A DNA stretch of 64,000 nt from Seriola aureovittata (lineage: Eukaryota; Chordata; Actinopteri; Carangiformes; Carangidae), in assembly GCF_021018895.1 (NCBI RefSeq), contig NC_079368.1, forward strand, positions 2,629,001 through 2,693,000. Direction: 5' to 3'. Of this stretch, positions 23,077-33,118 are shown in pieces (within the stretch, counting starts at the first letter, position 1; each line of letters begins with the position of its first letter). The notes beneath the pieces are model-generated. The model was not told the origin of the DNA and did not search any database. It saw nothing but the letters and a program-made list of their open reading frames with translations. The position numbers and the translations under genes were made by a program.

Positions 23077-23110
<34 letters not shown>
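23077..23110. repeat. (TC)17 microsatellite
   Basis: Perfect TC array. Confidence 0.96.
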
Positions 23111-23114
<4 letters not shown>

Positions 23115-23319
23115 CCTCGCTAACAACGTGACAGATATTTTTAAAATTATACTAATGAGTTCAAGCAAAGCCTCAGAAGGTTTAAGTGTGGAATAAACTT
23201 TATTTACAATATGTCAGCATTTCAAAGTTGCGCCGTTTCTAATCATCCTTAACCTAAACCAAACCATTAACGAATGAACTTAGAAATAACAGCTCCTGGC
23301 AAACAGAGGGATCACTCAC

Positions 23320-23472
23320 CTGGTGGCCAAAGATCGCGACCTCAGCATGTGGACAGGATGGATTCAGTGAGTGGGACGTGCACTCCTCTGGGACATTCCC
23401 ACTCAAAGAAAACATACACAGACAGAGCAGGACACAAGACACAGCATGGCTCATTCTGTCAATATGTTTCAT
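23320..23472 (-). other. Candidate first coding exon with signal-peptide-like start (weak)
   Basis: On the minus strand an ATG at 23,472 opens 51 codons ending exactly in CAG|GTGAGT, a consensus splice donor at 23,320/23,319 in phase 0. From the second Met (23,454) the product starts MSHAVSCVLLCLCMFSLSG, which looks like a secretory signal peptide, followed by a Cys-containing segment NVPEECTSHS. AT-rich sequence near 23,525 (TATGTATATTTT on this strand) could act as a TATA-type element. No partner exon is identified, the protein is not recognised, and all of this could be coincidence. Confidence 0.25.
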
Positions 23473-23808
23473 TTGGTCAAGTCAATTGACACTGACAAAA
23501 TACCTTTTGTAAAGTAATAAAAAATATACATAAAAGATTTGTAAAAACTGAACAAAAACTAATTAAAGTGCTGTTTTTTTAAACAAGCTAAAATAAATAC
23601 ACAATATATAAAAACAAATATATCACAAAGCAGTGTTGTCCCTCCCTCCCTCTTATTCCTTCTCTCCTTCTTCCTTCTCTCCCTCTTCTTCCTAAACAGT
23701 CGTGTTGGTTTAATTAATCTTCACAAGTATGTCTACCGATTGCAATATGATATGAATATTCTTACCAGTTCTCTGTTGTCTGATCTCAGTGTCACTGCAA
23801 AATAGGCT

Positions 23809-23810
<2 letters not shown>

Positions 23811-23852
<42 letters not shown>
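23811..23852. repeat. (CA)21 microsatellite
   Basis: Perfect CA array. Confidence 0.97.
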
Positions 23853-23853
<1 letters not shown>

Positions 23854-24519
23854 CCTTTAGCCAATATAACAACAAAAATAAATATTTAAATTTGATGTAG
23901 TTAACAGTAGACCAAAAAGTTTAGAGCATAATTGTCCCAAATTGACAGGCAATCATTACAGCAGTGTTCTGATACCACACATAAAGATTTTAATTGATGT
24001 ATAAACAATGCAAATGATTTATTCAGCTGAAGCAACATTTCAAAAGTTATAACTAGCGACAGAGTTGATAACAGCAATTAAGCTGAAAAGAACACACACT
24101 GACACTGACACTAATCCAAATACAACTTCCACTTACTCACTAAATCCCAAACTTCACAATGAAAAGCGACAGTTTTGTCCCGGCGTCCCACCTTGTAAGG
24201 GGTCCTACTATAGATGGCCATAAGTTTGCCTGACTGTAAATGTCTATACGGAGCTCTTTGCTACATTCATTAGCTAAACTGTAGCTAAACTGTAAATATT
24301 CAAAATATAGCCTACACATGTAGACTTTTTGTAAAATTCCTCAGTAAAAACTCGTTATCCATTAGTTTTCTATGAAGATGCTTTTGGGGGCAGAGTGGTC
24401 AAATAATTGAGGACTTCTGACCAATCAGGAGCTGCACAAAAACAGTAACTAGTGATTATCCACAGTATTGGCCTGAATGTAGGACGGCCCATATGACAAC
24501 CCCCCTTCCGCAGCAGCTG
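23853..24519. other. Non-coding, no feature recognised
   Basis: AT-rich spacer without supported genes or named repeats. Confidence 0.5.
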
Positions 24520-25060
24520 TGTTAAAGAAACATAGGAAACATTTAACCCTATAAAATTCAGAATAGAATTTAAAATGCTCCTCCTCACCTACAAAGTCAT
24601 TAATGGTCAGGCACCATCATATCATCCCATCAAAACACCCGGCTCTCTAAATGCAGGTCGACTTGTTGTTCCTAGAGTTTCTAATAGTAGAATGGGAGGC
24701 AGAGCTTTCGTACAGGCTCCTCTCCTGTGGAACCAGCTCCCAATTTTGGTTCAGGCGGTCCAGACTCCCTCTCTACATTTAAGATCAGGCTTCAAACTGT
24801 CTTTGATAATGATTGCTATAGGCCTGTACTGGTCTATACTTCCCATGATGTACCAAGCTCCTATTTCCTCCTCTCCCTCTCCTGTTCTCATTCATATCCC
24901 ATTTATACATGTTACTACCTGGGCTTGTTCTCTCTCTGTAGTCTGGTGCTGAATCATCTCTCTCCTCCTGTCGCTCTCTGCAGGTAGTTCTGCCTCTGTT
25001 ATGATTATTATGATTAGACCTGATCTTTATGAAAACTGCCCTGAGATAACTTCTGTTATG
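24520..25060 (+). mobile_element. Second L2-like LINE 3' fragment
   Basis: A heavily 5'-truncated LINE. The coding part starts near 24,542 with NPIKFRIEFKMLLLTYKVIN, then GQAPSY, LVVPRVSNSRMGGRAF and APLLWNQLP. After a frameshift near 24,760 it continues as DSLSTFKIRLQT. Intact fish elements carry the same order. The 3' part includes GCCCTGAGATAACTTCTGTT at about 25,040, typical of these tails, but without a final microsatellite. It is a different subfamily from the copy at 18.6-20.1 kb. Confidence 0.85.
24575..24952 (+). pseudogene. LINE ORF2 C-terminal fragment
   Basis: This frame holds MLLLTYKVINGQAPSY and the RVSNSRMGGRAF/LLWNQLP blocks seen at the C-terminus of L2-like polymerases. It loses homology after about codon 60 where a one- or two-base indel moves the reading to the frame at 24,727-24,987. 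A stop in a Cys/Leu-rich random tail ends it. Confidence 0.8.
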
Positions 25061-25555
25061 ATTTCACACTCATAACATAATGTTATTTAACATGTCACTG
25101 ATACGTTACCTCAGTGTCTGTGTGGAGCAGGTTGAAGTGTCTCCTCAGGTTTTTCTCCCCAGTGATATTGTAGCTGCAGGTTTCCCTCCCAACAATAAGT
25201 TACTTCACACTCGTCTTTATATTTGAAGCGGGTCCAAATGTCAGCTCGTCCTGTTGTCATCGCGCTCTTTCTTTGACATCACCAGCTGTTGTTCAAGCTC
25301 CTACAGCTGTAGCGTTATAAAGTGCATACAGTAGCAGGATCCAGACTGGCTCTGCTGGAGGTGCATTCATGGTTAAAAGGATGCTGTTTGAAGTCACCAG
25401 GAAGATGATGAAAGAGAAATGTGCAGCGCGGCCAATCAAAGGAGGACATTTGGATCATGTCATTGTCAGAACTACAATTACCGCCTCGTGATTGTATGTC
25501 GCTGTACATCCCTGTTTATCCAGAATCATATAAAATATTAACCATTTGTGTGAAA
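25061..25555. other. Non-coding, no feature recognised
   Basis: No supported gene or named repeat. Confidence 0.5.
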
Positions 25556-25965
25556 AATCTAATCAGTGAGTCAAAGTGAACATTTGTACCAAATTCAAAG
25601 AAATTCAATTCAAAATTGTGTTTTGTGAGGTCACCACGCCCTTGACCTTTGAACTTTGAACGCCACCAAAATCTGATCAGTTCATCCTTGAGTCCAAGTG
25701 AACATTTGTGCCAAATTTAAAGGGATACCCTTAAGGGGTTCTCGAGATATTGCATTCACAAGGCCAAAATCATGTTTTGTGAGGTCACTGTGACTGTGAC
25801 TGTGGCTGTGTGGCCTTTGACCTTTGACCCCCAAAATTTAATCAGTTCGTCCTTGAATCCTAGTGAATGTTTCTGCCAAATCTGAAGAAGTTACTTAGGT
25901 GTTACTGAGATATCATGTCCATGAGAATGGGAAGGACGGACAACCGGAAACCAACATGCCTCCAG
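25556..25965 (+). repeat. Fish-type dispersed repeat with three diverged internal units
   Basis: The phrase AATCTGATCAGTTCATCC, then AGTGAACATTTGTGCCAAAT and a GATATT step, recurs at 25,556, 25,670 and 25,836, each preceded by a run like GTGAGGTCAC and CCTTTGACCTTTGA. It ends in GGACGGACAACC. The spacings (about 113 and 166 bp) show unequal units. I recognise this as a repeat widespread in fish genomes. It has no coding capacity and its class is not known to me. Confidence 0.8.
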
Positions 25966-26212
25966 CTCTGGGTCCTCCTTTCGATGTTGTGTGGAGATTT
26001 AGCCGCAGTCATTCTTTAACGGCCTCAGTTACAGGAAGTTAAAGGTCTCTTTGAGGTTTGACAGAGATGTGGTACGGATACAATGCAGAGCAGCTCCTGT
26101 CGGGCTCTTTGTGACTGCTTGTCTAACACAGACCACCTCATTAGACAGAGGGGTTCAGAACAAGGCGAGTGTGGGGCGGGATGACCTCTGAACTTTGTAC
26201 TGCTGAGCTGGC

Positions 26213-26215
<3 letters not shown>
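25966..26215. other. Non-coding spacer
   Basis: Nothing recognised before the GT array. Confidence 0.5.

Positions 26216-26280
<65 letters not shown>
26216..26280. repeat. (TG)32 microsatellite
   Basis: Uninterrupted TG array, 65 bp. Confidence 0.97.
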
Positions 26281-26283
<3 letters not shown>

Positions 26284-26599
26284 TGAGACAGAGAGAAAGA
26301 GCATGGGTCTCAGTGCTCTGTTGATAGCCGGCCCATACTTGGCGTTTGTCTGTGCGAGCTCCTGTTTGAATGACACATGCTGTATCACCCGGGTGACAGG
26401 CTCAAACAGATTGAATCTGTCAGCCTGTGTTAACCAATGATGAGGGTGAGCCACCTCTGACAGCACACAGCATTTTTTTTGCCAGAGGACTCGTTCAATC
26501 TGCATTCAATCAATGAAAGTAATCTCTTGTTTGTTTTAGGATTCACATCTGGGACAGGTAGCAGAGCGCTGCACACTCCGCACTACCCAAACCTGTGGT

Positions 26600-26890
26600 T
26601 CGTCCACAGCCTTTTATATGCAGGCCAAGTCATTTCAGATGGGTCAGACTAATGGAAAAGGCTGTCCCCCACCTCTTCCTGTGCAATTTCACAGCTCTGT
26701 AGCTGTTTGTGGGCATATTTATATTGACAACCTGCATGAACAGTGTCTGTGTGTGACATTGACTGAGGCCAGCAGAGGGCATTTCAGATGCAGCTGTGTC
26801 CATTTTTATCCTGAAATATTCCTTAAACTTGTTTTTACCCTGAAAGCTGAGGTCATAAAAATCTATTCATCAATGGGAAACTCATTCAGG
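26600..26890. other. Low-repeat block between two GT arrays
   Basis: Complex, non-repetitive sequence (includes GGGCATATTTATATTGAC and AAATATTCCTTAAAC). A 91-codon plus-strand frame ends beside a GGTGAG, but its product is not recognised and no acceptor of good quality is seen. It may be a conserved non-coding element. Confidence 0.25.
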
Positions 26891-26912
26891 TGAGGCGGCC
26901 AGACAGCGGCTC

Positions 26913-26925
26913 TGTGTGTGTGTGT

Positions 26926-26985
<60 letters not shown>
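26913..26985. repeat. (TG)n microsatellite with one TA interruption
   Basis: A 73-bp TG array with a single TGTATG step near 26,928. Confidence 0.97.
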
Positions 26986-26986
<1 letters not shown>

Positions 26987-27389
26987 GGGGGCAGTTATCA
27001 GTAATATTGAGTGTGACTAGCACTGACTTATGCAAGTTCAAGGACTTTATTGATCGGTGAGGTGGGCTTAATCAAAGTCGGTCTTCCCCCAGCACTCCTG
27101 GTGATTAAATAAGTTGGAGAGAGCTGACATAAGTCTTCAGCTTTTCCATCGCTTTTCAATCAGACCGCAGTTTCTCCCAGCCTGCCTTTGTTGTTCAGGA
27201 AAATCAAGGGCTTTATTGTTTTGAAATATAATAACAATAAGAGGTAGGATTATGCAGTCCTTCAAACAGGCACTAATCAAGACAAGAATATGTAAAGCCA
27301 AAAGATAAAAATGTAAAAATAAATGAATAGCAAAGTAAAAAAGTGACTGTAAGAGAACGAGACGGTCATGTCCAGTTGCTGAGAGGAAG

Positions 27390-27700
27390 GCTCTGGCTGT
27401 TGTTTGTGCTTGTGAACCAATCAGCAGTTTGCTTCCGGCCTTCTACGAGTCTCTGGGTGGGGGTCTCAAAAGGAGACCACCTGGGGACTCTGTAGTCCTG
27501 TTGGTGGACTTCAATGCCTATGTGGGCAACGATGGACGATGAATGGAAGGGACAGCCTGTTTTGTTATTGGACATCTCTACCCATCATGGATTGGCAATT
27601 ACAAACACCAGTTCAAGCACAGGGTCTTTTGTAAGTGTACTTGATACCACAACCAGAGGTTCAATGATCAACGTTGTGGGCAGAGGATTCCTATGATTTG
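27390..27700 (+). pseudogene. LINE endonuclease-domain fragment
   Basis: One frame reads [20 protein letters not shown] and continues FNAYVGNDG (27,507-27,533), which matches the GDFNAHVGND catalytic box of APE-type endonucleases in non-LTR retrotransposons; the Gly before the Asp is Val here. After a stop and frame change it continues LLLDISTHHGLAITNT, where intact copies have LLLDFCASHGLSITNT, then TRGSMINVV for the RSMIDFVVV segment. It is a small broken piece without flanking polymerase. The clade is uncertain. Confidence 0.8.
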
Positions 27701-27710
27701 TGTTGTTAAC

Positions 27711-27732
27711 TTTTTTTTTTTTTTTTTTTTTT
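27711..27732. repeat. T22 tract
   Basis: An uninterrupted T run just after the LINE endonuclease fragment. It may be the tail of a minus-strand retro-insertion, but no element body is recognised to its right. Confidence 0.95.
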
Positions 27733-28240
27733 GAACCCTTGATCTTTCTTCTAGCACCAAAATTTCAATGTGTGAGGAATAATAATTATATCTATTTATT
27801 TAATAATTTAATTTTTATTTATATTTATAGAGGTTTAGGGAATCATATTCTGTATTTTCTCCTCTCCATAAATTTTACCGACCTGGAGGTTTGCTTTCAG
27901 CCTGTCTGATTGTCAGACTCAGCTATTAACTTGATGAGTATCACATATAATGCCTGAAAGAAATGACAGACAAAACTAAAGAATGATACGGAAGCCAGAA
28001 TTTCCCTCTGATCTTTATCCTAAAACAAACTGGAGCCTGAAGTGTCTCAGAATCACTCACTGAAGTTAACCTGGGACTAAAAACAGAGAGACTACACTCA
28101 TGGAGCTTCATAGACTAACTGTGAGGATGGACACACTCTAACCCTAACCCTAGGACAGAGTGTGCTGTTACTGTTTTATGACACTAATCTGACAACAATC
28201 TTTTTTAATAATCTTTCCCAAAACATCTGTCCTCCCACAG
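27733..28240. other. Non-coding spacer
   Basis: AT-rich. Two tandem CCCTAA-type units at about 28,138-28,153 are too few to be telomeric. Confidence 0.5.
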
Positions 28241-28340
28241 AATATCTCTGCTTGAACGCCATCTCCGGGCAACTCCTGACAGGTTGGGACGCCTCTGCGG
28301 TTCCTCGAAATATCAGCAGATATGAGAGTGATTGGTTCAG
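28241..28340 (+). other. Candidate internal exon (weak)
   Basis: A 100-bp segment is flanked by CATCTGTCCTCCCACAG on the left, a good polypyrimidine tract with AG acceptor, and by CAG|GTAAGG on the right, a good donor. One frame is fully open: YLCLNAISGQLLTGWDASAV, then PRNISRYESDWF, entering in phase 1 and leaving in phase 2. The product is not recognised, and no neighbouring exon is seen. Sites of this strength also occur by chance in 64 kb. Confidence 0.28.
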
Positions 28341-28584
28341 GTAAGGAAGCTGAAAAAATGCTTTTACTCCTTCTCTGAAAAGTAGGACAGAAAATGTGCC
28401 GATGTTAGGACTGAATTCCTGGTCTTGATAAACATCGTTTCTGATGTGAGTTAGGATCTAAATCATAAACCTAAACGCTGATCTAAAGTATTTTATCATC
28501 CTTTCATCTTTATGAGTACAAGAACACATACTGCATTACAGTGCCATTCACACTAGCTTCAATACTGTATAAGTACTACAACTA

Positions 28585-28588
<4 letters not shown>

Positions 28589-28632
<44 letters not shown>
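28589..28632. repeat. (CA)22 microsatellite
   Basis: Perfect CA array. Confidence 0.97.
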
Positions 28633-28636
<4 letters not shown>

Positions 28637-29553
28637 TGTGGTCTCAGCCTCCCCGTCTCTCCTTCTCCTCTTTGTTCTGGCTGTGAATCCAATCTCAGCT
28701 CAATCAGCACAAGTGCTGGCGTTTCCTTCTCCCCGATGCTCTCTGCACACAGATGTTAAGCAAGAAATAAAGGTCACGCAAGCATTCAAGTGTTACTGAT
28801 CTGTTTCTCCTTTTCATCCAGTTATGGAGGCTGATTGAGGAAGGGGTTATCAGATGATTCATGAGCAGATAAAGCGGGTCCAAGGTGTGGGCCACAGCGT
28901 GCTTGGATCTGATTAGATGGCCAACAGGTGAAACACCGGGGGATGGTATTTTCACAACACCAGCATCAGGTCTGCTTTGAAAGATGAGCGGCAAGCTCTG
29001 AAGACGGGGAGTAACATGACGATGCTGCAGATCTGAATCTGTGACAGTGTCGTCCTGTCAGATAGTCATCTTCTCTCAACGTTTGTAAAGACACACCGCT
29101 GTGATTTGATTTGCCCTGATAGAAGGATCAAGCAGCCTGAGATAAAAGTTGATGTGCGTGAAGTACAGGTTGCTGTCTGATTGCCAGCCTCATGAGGGTA
29201 ACACACCACCCTGCATGTTTATATACAGACTTAACACCATGCTGATATGAATACTGCTGTAAGCATGCAGGGTTTCTCAACCTTGTCTGGCCTCCAGCCT
29301 TAAAGTTTCTCAGCATGCAGCCATGGAGGAGGCTCCAGACAGACCATCTGGTGATTGTACGTTTGAGCATTATATTTTTTTTTTAAAGAGCCCCTTATGT
29401 AGGATTTGTGAAAGGTTTATTTAGTTTGTTAACACTTTATAATTAATAAATACAATTATAAACAAGTTATAACAGTTTTTATACGCAGGCTCACTATTTG
29501 GCAAGATAAAGTTAATGCTTACTACTCATTAATCTTACTAATGAGTCACTGGT
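28633..29553. other. Non-coding; 28,760-29,000 is low-repeat
   Basis: No supported gene. The part at 28,760-29,000 (GCTGATTGAGGAAGG, GATCTGATTAGATGGCC) is complex and repeat-free and may be a conserved element. From about 29,430 AT-rich sequence belongs to the palindromic repeat that follows. Confidence 0.4.
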
Positions 29554-29648
29554 ATTTATAACTGGTAAAAGGAGTTTTATTGTAACTCATTAATAAATGT
29601 TGATGTGTTTTACACTTTACAACAAGGCTCATTTTACCAGTTATAAAT
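29554..29648. repeat. Long palindrome with 17-bp perfect arms
   Basis: ATTTATAACTGGTAAAA at 29,554-29,570 pairs exactly with TTTTACCAGTTATAAAT at 29,632-29,648. Pairing continues inward imperfectly for about 14 more bases (GAGTTTTATTGTAA against TTACAACAAGGCTC), leaving a loop of roughly 30 nt. It overlaps the left end of the TIR-bearing repeat below. Confidence 0.9.
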
Positions 29649-30228
29649 CAGCTCAGTGAACAACAGGCCACAGAGGTGTGAACAGTGAGACAAAGGGTGG
29701 GGGTGGGGGGGCAGTTCACCAGGTAAAGGAGGTTACCACCTGTGTTCTACCTGGAATGCTAAAGTCCTAAAGCTAAAAGCATCTCCATGTTAATCTCCAC
29801 TGTGCAGAACGATCTGATCAACACCTGTGATCATAGTGGAGACGGCTGCTGATATCATGTCAAGCTAAACAATACTGCCAAGACCTGAGAGTCTGAATCT
29901 GCCCATCATTTCATATGACGTCATTTGATTTGCCAAATGAAACGTTCTGACCATTAAGATGCTGACGCTGGTTCATCGCTAGTAACTTAACAAACTGATG
30001 AAGCAGCAGGTGCAAATGCTGTTGATGGAGAAAACTCTAACTAATGAGACATGAGGCTGAACAGTACAGAGAAATGTGGGCTCACTATTTAGCAGGCAAC
30101 AAATCACTGTTGCCCTTTTCTCCCATGTGTTATAACAGCTTATATATGATTTGCAAAGTGTTAACAAGCTAATTAATAAACAATAAACCATTAATAAATC
30201 CTTTAGAAGGCTAGTCTTATTGTAAAGT
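29614..30228. mobile_element. Possible TIR-bearing DNA repeat of about 615 bp
   Basis: The left end ACTTTACAACAAGGCT and the reverse complement of the right end (ACTTTACAATAAGACT) match at 14 of 16 positions. This type of terminus is common in fish non-autonomous repeats. GGCTCACTATTT followed by GCA occurs at about 29,488 outside and at about 30,079 inside, so adjoining sequence may belong to the same composite. No transposase is encoded. Confidence 0.6.
29695..29711 (+). other. G-quadruplex-type motif
   Basis: GGG, GGGGG and GGGGGGG separated by single T on the plus strand; the longest run can be split to supply four G tracts. Confidence 0.75.
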
Positions 30229-31100
30229 AGAACCTCATTAGGCTCTCCACACAAGATCAAGGTGGGCCACAGGGCACTGTACAGAGGACAGCGGAGGTTT
30301 ACACAGTGGGGAACTGTCTGAGACAGTCCCTCAGGGAAGGCTTAAGATAAATACAACTTATAATTTGAACACTTCTGCAGCACCAAAGATCCTCTCTAAC
30401 AAAAGATGACGCATTATAAGCACCAATGATAAGAAATGGTAAACACTTCCTGTCTCCTAAGTGGGCGTGGTCGTGATTGCTCATTCATGTCAAAACATAA
30501 CAACGATACAATACCACTAGATACAGTTTGAATTTATGCCTGATCTTGCAGTTCATTTTTATCTGCTAGCTTATTCTGATCAACCCAGTACAAGAGACAG
30601 CTTATCACAGTCACAGTCTAATAATAATAATACGCCTTTTTCCCTCCAAAAACAGCTCAATAATAATAACCAGCATTATTATAGCATTATTACGCAAAGA
30701 AACACAAGTTTTATTGAAGTTTTAACTTTTTATTCATGGTTGCACCTACAGGTCCCTCTAAACGTGTCGCGAGATCTCACGAGAGTGTGTTGCTGAGACA
30801 GAAACAGGTCTCCAACAAAGTTCATTTTTTTCCTGATTGGTCTGAAAAATGACATTTTAATGTCATAATGTTCAGAAAATCTGTGGCTTATGAAAAATGG
30901 GTCAAATAATAATTTCAGTTACTATGGTGCAAAAGAATCGGTCATAATCTGTGATCACACTCACTTCTCCCAGCGGAGTGAACAGACTCAGACCTGCTGC
31001 TGGAGGTGGAGAAACCCATGTGACACAGTTACAGGAAATGATTGTAAGTGCGCCATCTCCTCTCTCAGCTGTCTCTGGCAGCACGTTAGCGCAATAGGCC
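30229..31100. other. Non-coding, no gene supported
   Basis: Short AAT runs near 30,623 and 30,661. The 121-codon plus-strand frame starting at 30,890 runs into repeat R and is judged spurious. Confidence 0.5.
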
Positions 31101-31270
31101 TGTGTTTTGTTGAACCATCAATCCACCTCAACCTCCTCCTAACGTGGACTTTGTCGCTCTTAATACTACGTCACTCGACCTCCTCCTTTGCTTCCACCAT
31201 AATCACTACGGCCACTAGAGGTCACCTAACTATGAAACGTAACTATGAGTCGTAATAAGCTGCTGTACAG
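31101..31270 (+). repeat. Dispersed repeat R, copy 1 (3' part)
   Basis: Matches the right-hand parts of 44,433-44,946 and 54,570-55,048 in the same orientation. Shared blocks include TGGACTTTGT, ACTACGTCAC, ATAATCACTACG or ATAATTACTACG, CCACTAGA, AAACGTAA and GTAATAA. It lacks the first 300 bp of the family. Confidence 0.8.
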
Positions 31271-31799
31271 GAACCGCTTTTATTTTTTTATTATCACACC
31301 TGCAGTTTGTTGTTACAAATGTTTTGTTGAATAGACAATTTTAGTAATGAAACACTTTTAAGAAGCCAAACTCTTACAGTGTTGGACAGAGACAAATGAA
31401 ATCTCTGCGGAATTCAGACAATAAGAAAAAGAAGGAGTTTCGTGTCTTGTCAGGTGTGAACAGCATCAACACGGACTTTTTCAGCCTGTGACTACAGGTT
31501 ACAGGTGCGATAGGTAAAGGGAAATCATCATACATATCTACAACAATGATCAGTTTGTCAGGAACCTGCTGTAACCTGCATAAACACCTCCGAACAGGGA
31601 CACGCACACACTAATGTGACAATGCTGTGTAACTGTAATCAGGGGCTGAGGGAAAGTTTAGCTTCGATGTGGGAAAATAAACAGTCATAGCAGAGAGCAA
31701 ACAGCAGAAGGCTGGCGTTCTCAGATGATATCAGACGTCAGAGCTGATAAAAAACATGTTTAAAAATGCCGCATTGAACAAGAATAATCTTTTGTGCTT
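31271..31799. other. Non-coding, no feature recognised
   Basis: No supported gene or named repeat. Confidence 0.5.
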
Positions 31800-32230
31800 C
31801 ATAAGTAAGTGTTTGTACTTGTGATAGGTGTGTAAATGTTATCTGTTGGATATACTGTATGTGGCTTTGCAAACATTATAATCGCTCCAGCGTCTAAAGA
31901 AATTCTCCTGATAAGGATTTCCATTGTTTGTGATAGAAAGATTAACACAAAACTATCCAGTGTGTTGCTGATAAAGCCGCTGCGAGGCATTCCTCAATCT
32001 AACAACCTTTCTGTTGCCCGGGTCTCAAATGCAAATAAACAAAGGTTCAGCTGAGACGTATGATCTGTCAGTATTTCCCTCCAAATGGCTGCAAGGTCAG
32101 CCTCAGCATGGCGAGGAGCTGAGCTCTAATGAGGTAATACAAAGAGAGAAGACGCGGCACAAAACGAGATAAAGTGTGTTTGAGAGATGGTTCAGACCAT
32201 CTCAGATCACTTAATAGCGATATATGAACT
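31800..32230. other. Low-repeat block, candidate conserved non-coding element
   Basis: Complex repeat-free sequence. It holds ATGCAAAT (POU octamer) at 32,029-32,036, directly overlapping a forkhead-like TAAACA and a SOX-like ACAAAG. Such clusters occur in enhancers, but single octamers are expected about twice in 64 kb by chance. Confidence 0.33.
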
Positions 32231-32571
32231 ACTCAGGGTTTACCACCTAAACAACATATTACTGGATTGTGTTGCATCTGCTGCTCTATTACTGGATTGC
32301 TGCTCCAAAGCAAGAATCCACTTTACAACTCGGGTCAAACACTGTGATATGTATCTGACGTAAGAGCAGCGTAGGTGGACGGTAAAACAGATTAGATAGT
32401 TTCATTATTGATTTACCACAATATTCTTAAGTTACTTTTAGAGCTCCTGAGCAGCGCCCGCGAAGCTGAACGATCGCACAATGTCATTATACTCTGATTT
32501 CACAGGCCTTTTTAGGCCCATCTGCATTATTTTTGAGAACGCACTGGTAAACAGATGAAAATAATGCATTC

Positions 32572-33118
32572 ATGGCTGCCAAGTGGACTGGGAGGCAGAT
32601 ACATCCGTCAACATCAATGTCAGCTACAACCTCCACACAGTTTAGGGCTCACAGTATGGCGCACACAAAAACACAATGGACAACATTCAGTTTTATTTCA
32701 ATGAAACAGATTTCATCCAGAATTTCAGGATGTCAAGGATTACTTTCTACTACATCTGTCAGACACCTCTCCAAAGACACTCATCTCAGGTGGGCCATGT
32801 CCCTGAAAAAGCACGTTGGTGTTTTGGTTATTTTGGCTGGCTACAGGGGCGTGTTACCGCACGCTGTCCAACCTGTTCTGACGTAAAAGTCGCATTGAAT
32901 TCCGATACGGGTCACATGGCTGTTCGGAGGTCGCATTTCAAAAAATCTGATCTGTATCTGATTTAGAACCACATATGAAAGTGGCCCAAATTGGATTGGA
33001 AAAGATCAGATTCCATGTGATTTGTGCTGTTCACACTGTCATTAAACAATCAGATCTGGGTCACATAGATTCAGATTCAGGCCACTTGGGCCCACTGTTT
33101 GAACTTAGCCTTAGTAGT
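32572..33118 (+). mobile_element. PIF/Harbinger transposon remnant
   Basis: The left part encodes broken Harbinger transposase (32,676-32,870). The right part (32,980-33,115) consists of AGATCAGATTCCATGTGATT, TGCTGTTCACACTGTCATTA and GATCTGGGTCAC-type sequence followed by GGGCCCACTGTTTGAACTTA. I recognise this as the 3' non-coding region of common fish Harbinger elements. The catalytic DDE region is missing, so it is a dead internally deleted copy. Exact ends and a TWA target duplication are not clear. Confidence 0.7.
32676..32870 (+). pseudogene. Harbinger transposase N-terminal fragment, frameshifted
   Basis: One frame reads ETDFIQNFRMSRITFYYIC, matching the NFRMSRxTFxxLC segment in front of the DDE domain of HARBI1-like transposases. 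After a frame change the neighbouring frame gives LSKDTHLRWAMSLKKHVGVL, matching the DTHLRRAIPLEKRVAVAL segment. The change falls near 32,765. Nothing of the DDE catalytic core is present. Confidence 0.75.

Noticed and set aside
28136..28155. CCCTAA-type units as an interstitial telomere
   Set aside because: Only about two and a half units; too short to be meaningful.
30890..31255. 121-codon plus-strand frame
   Set aside because: Its second half is dispersed repeat R, and the rest has no recognisable motif.
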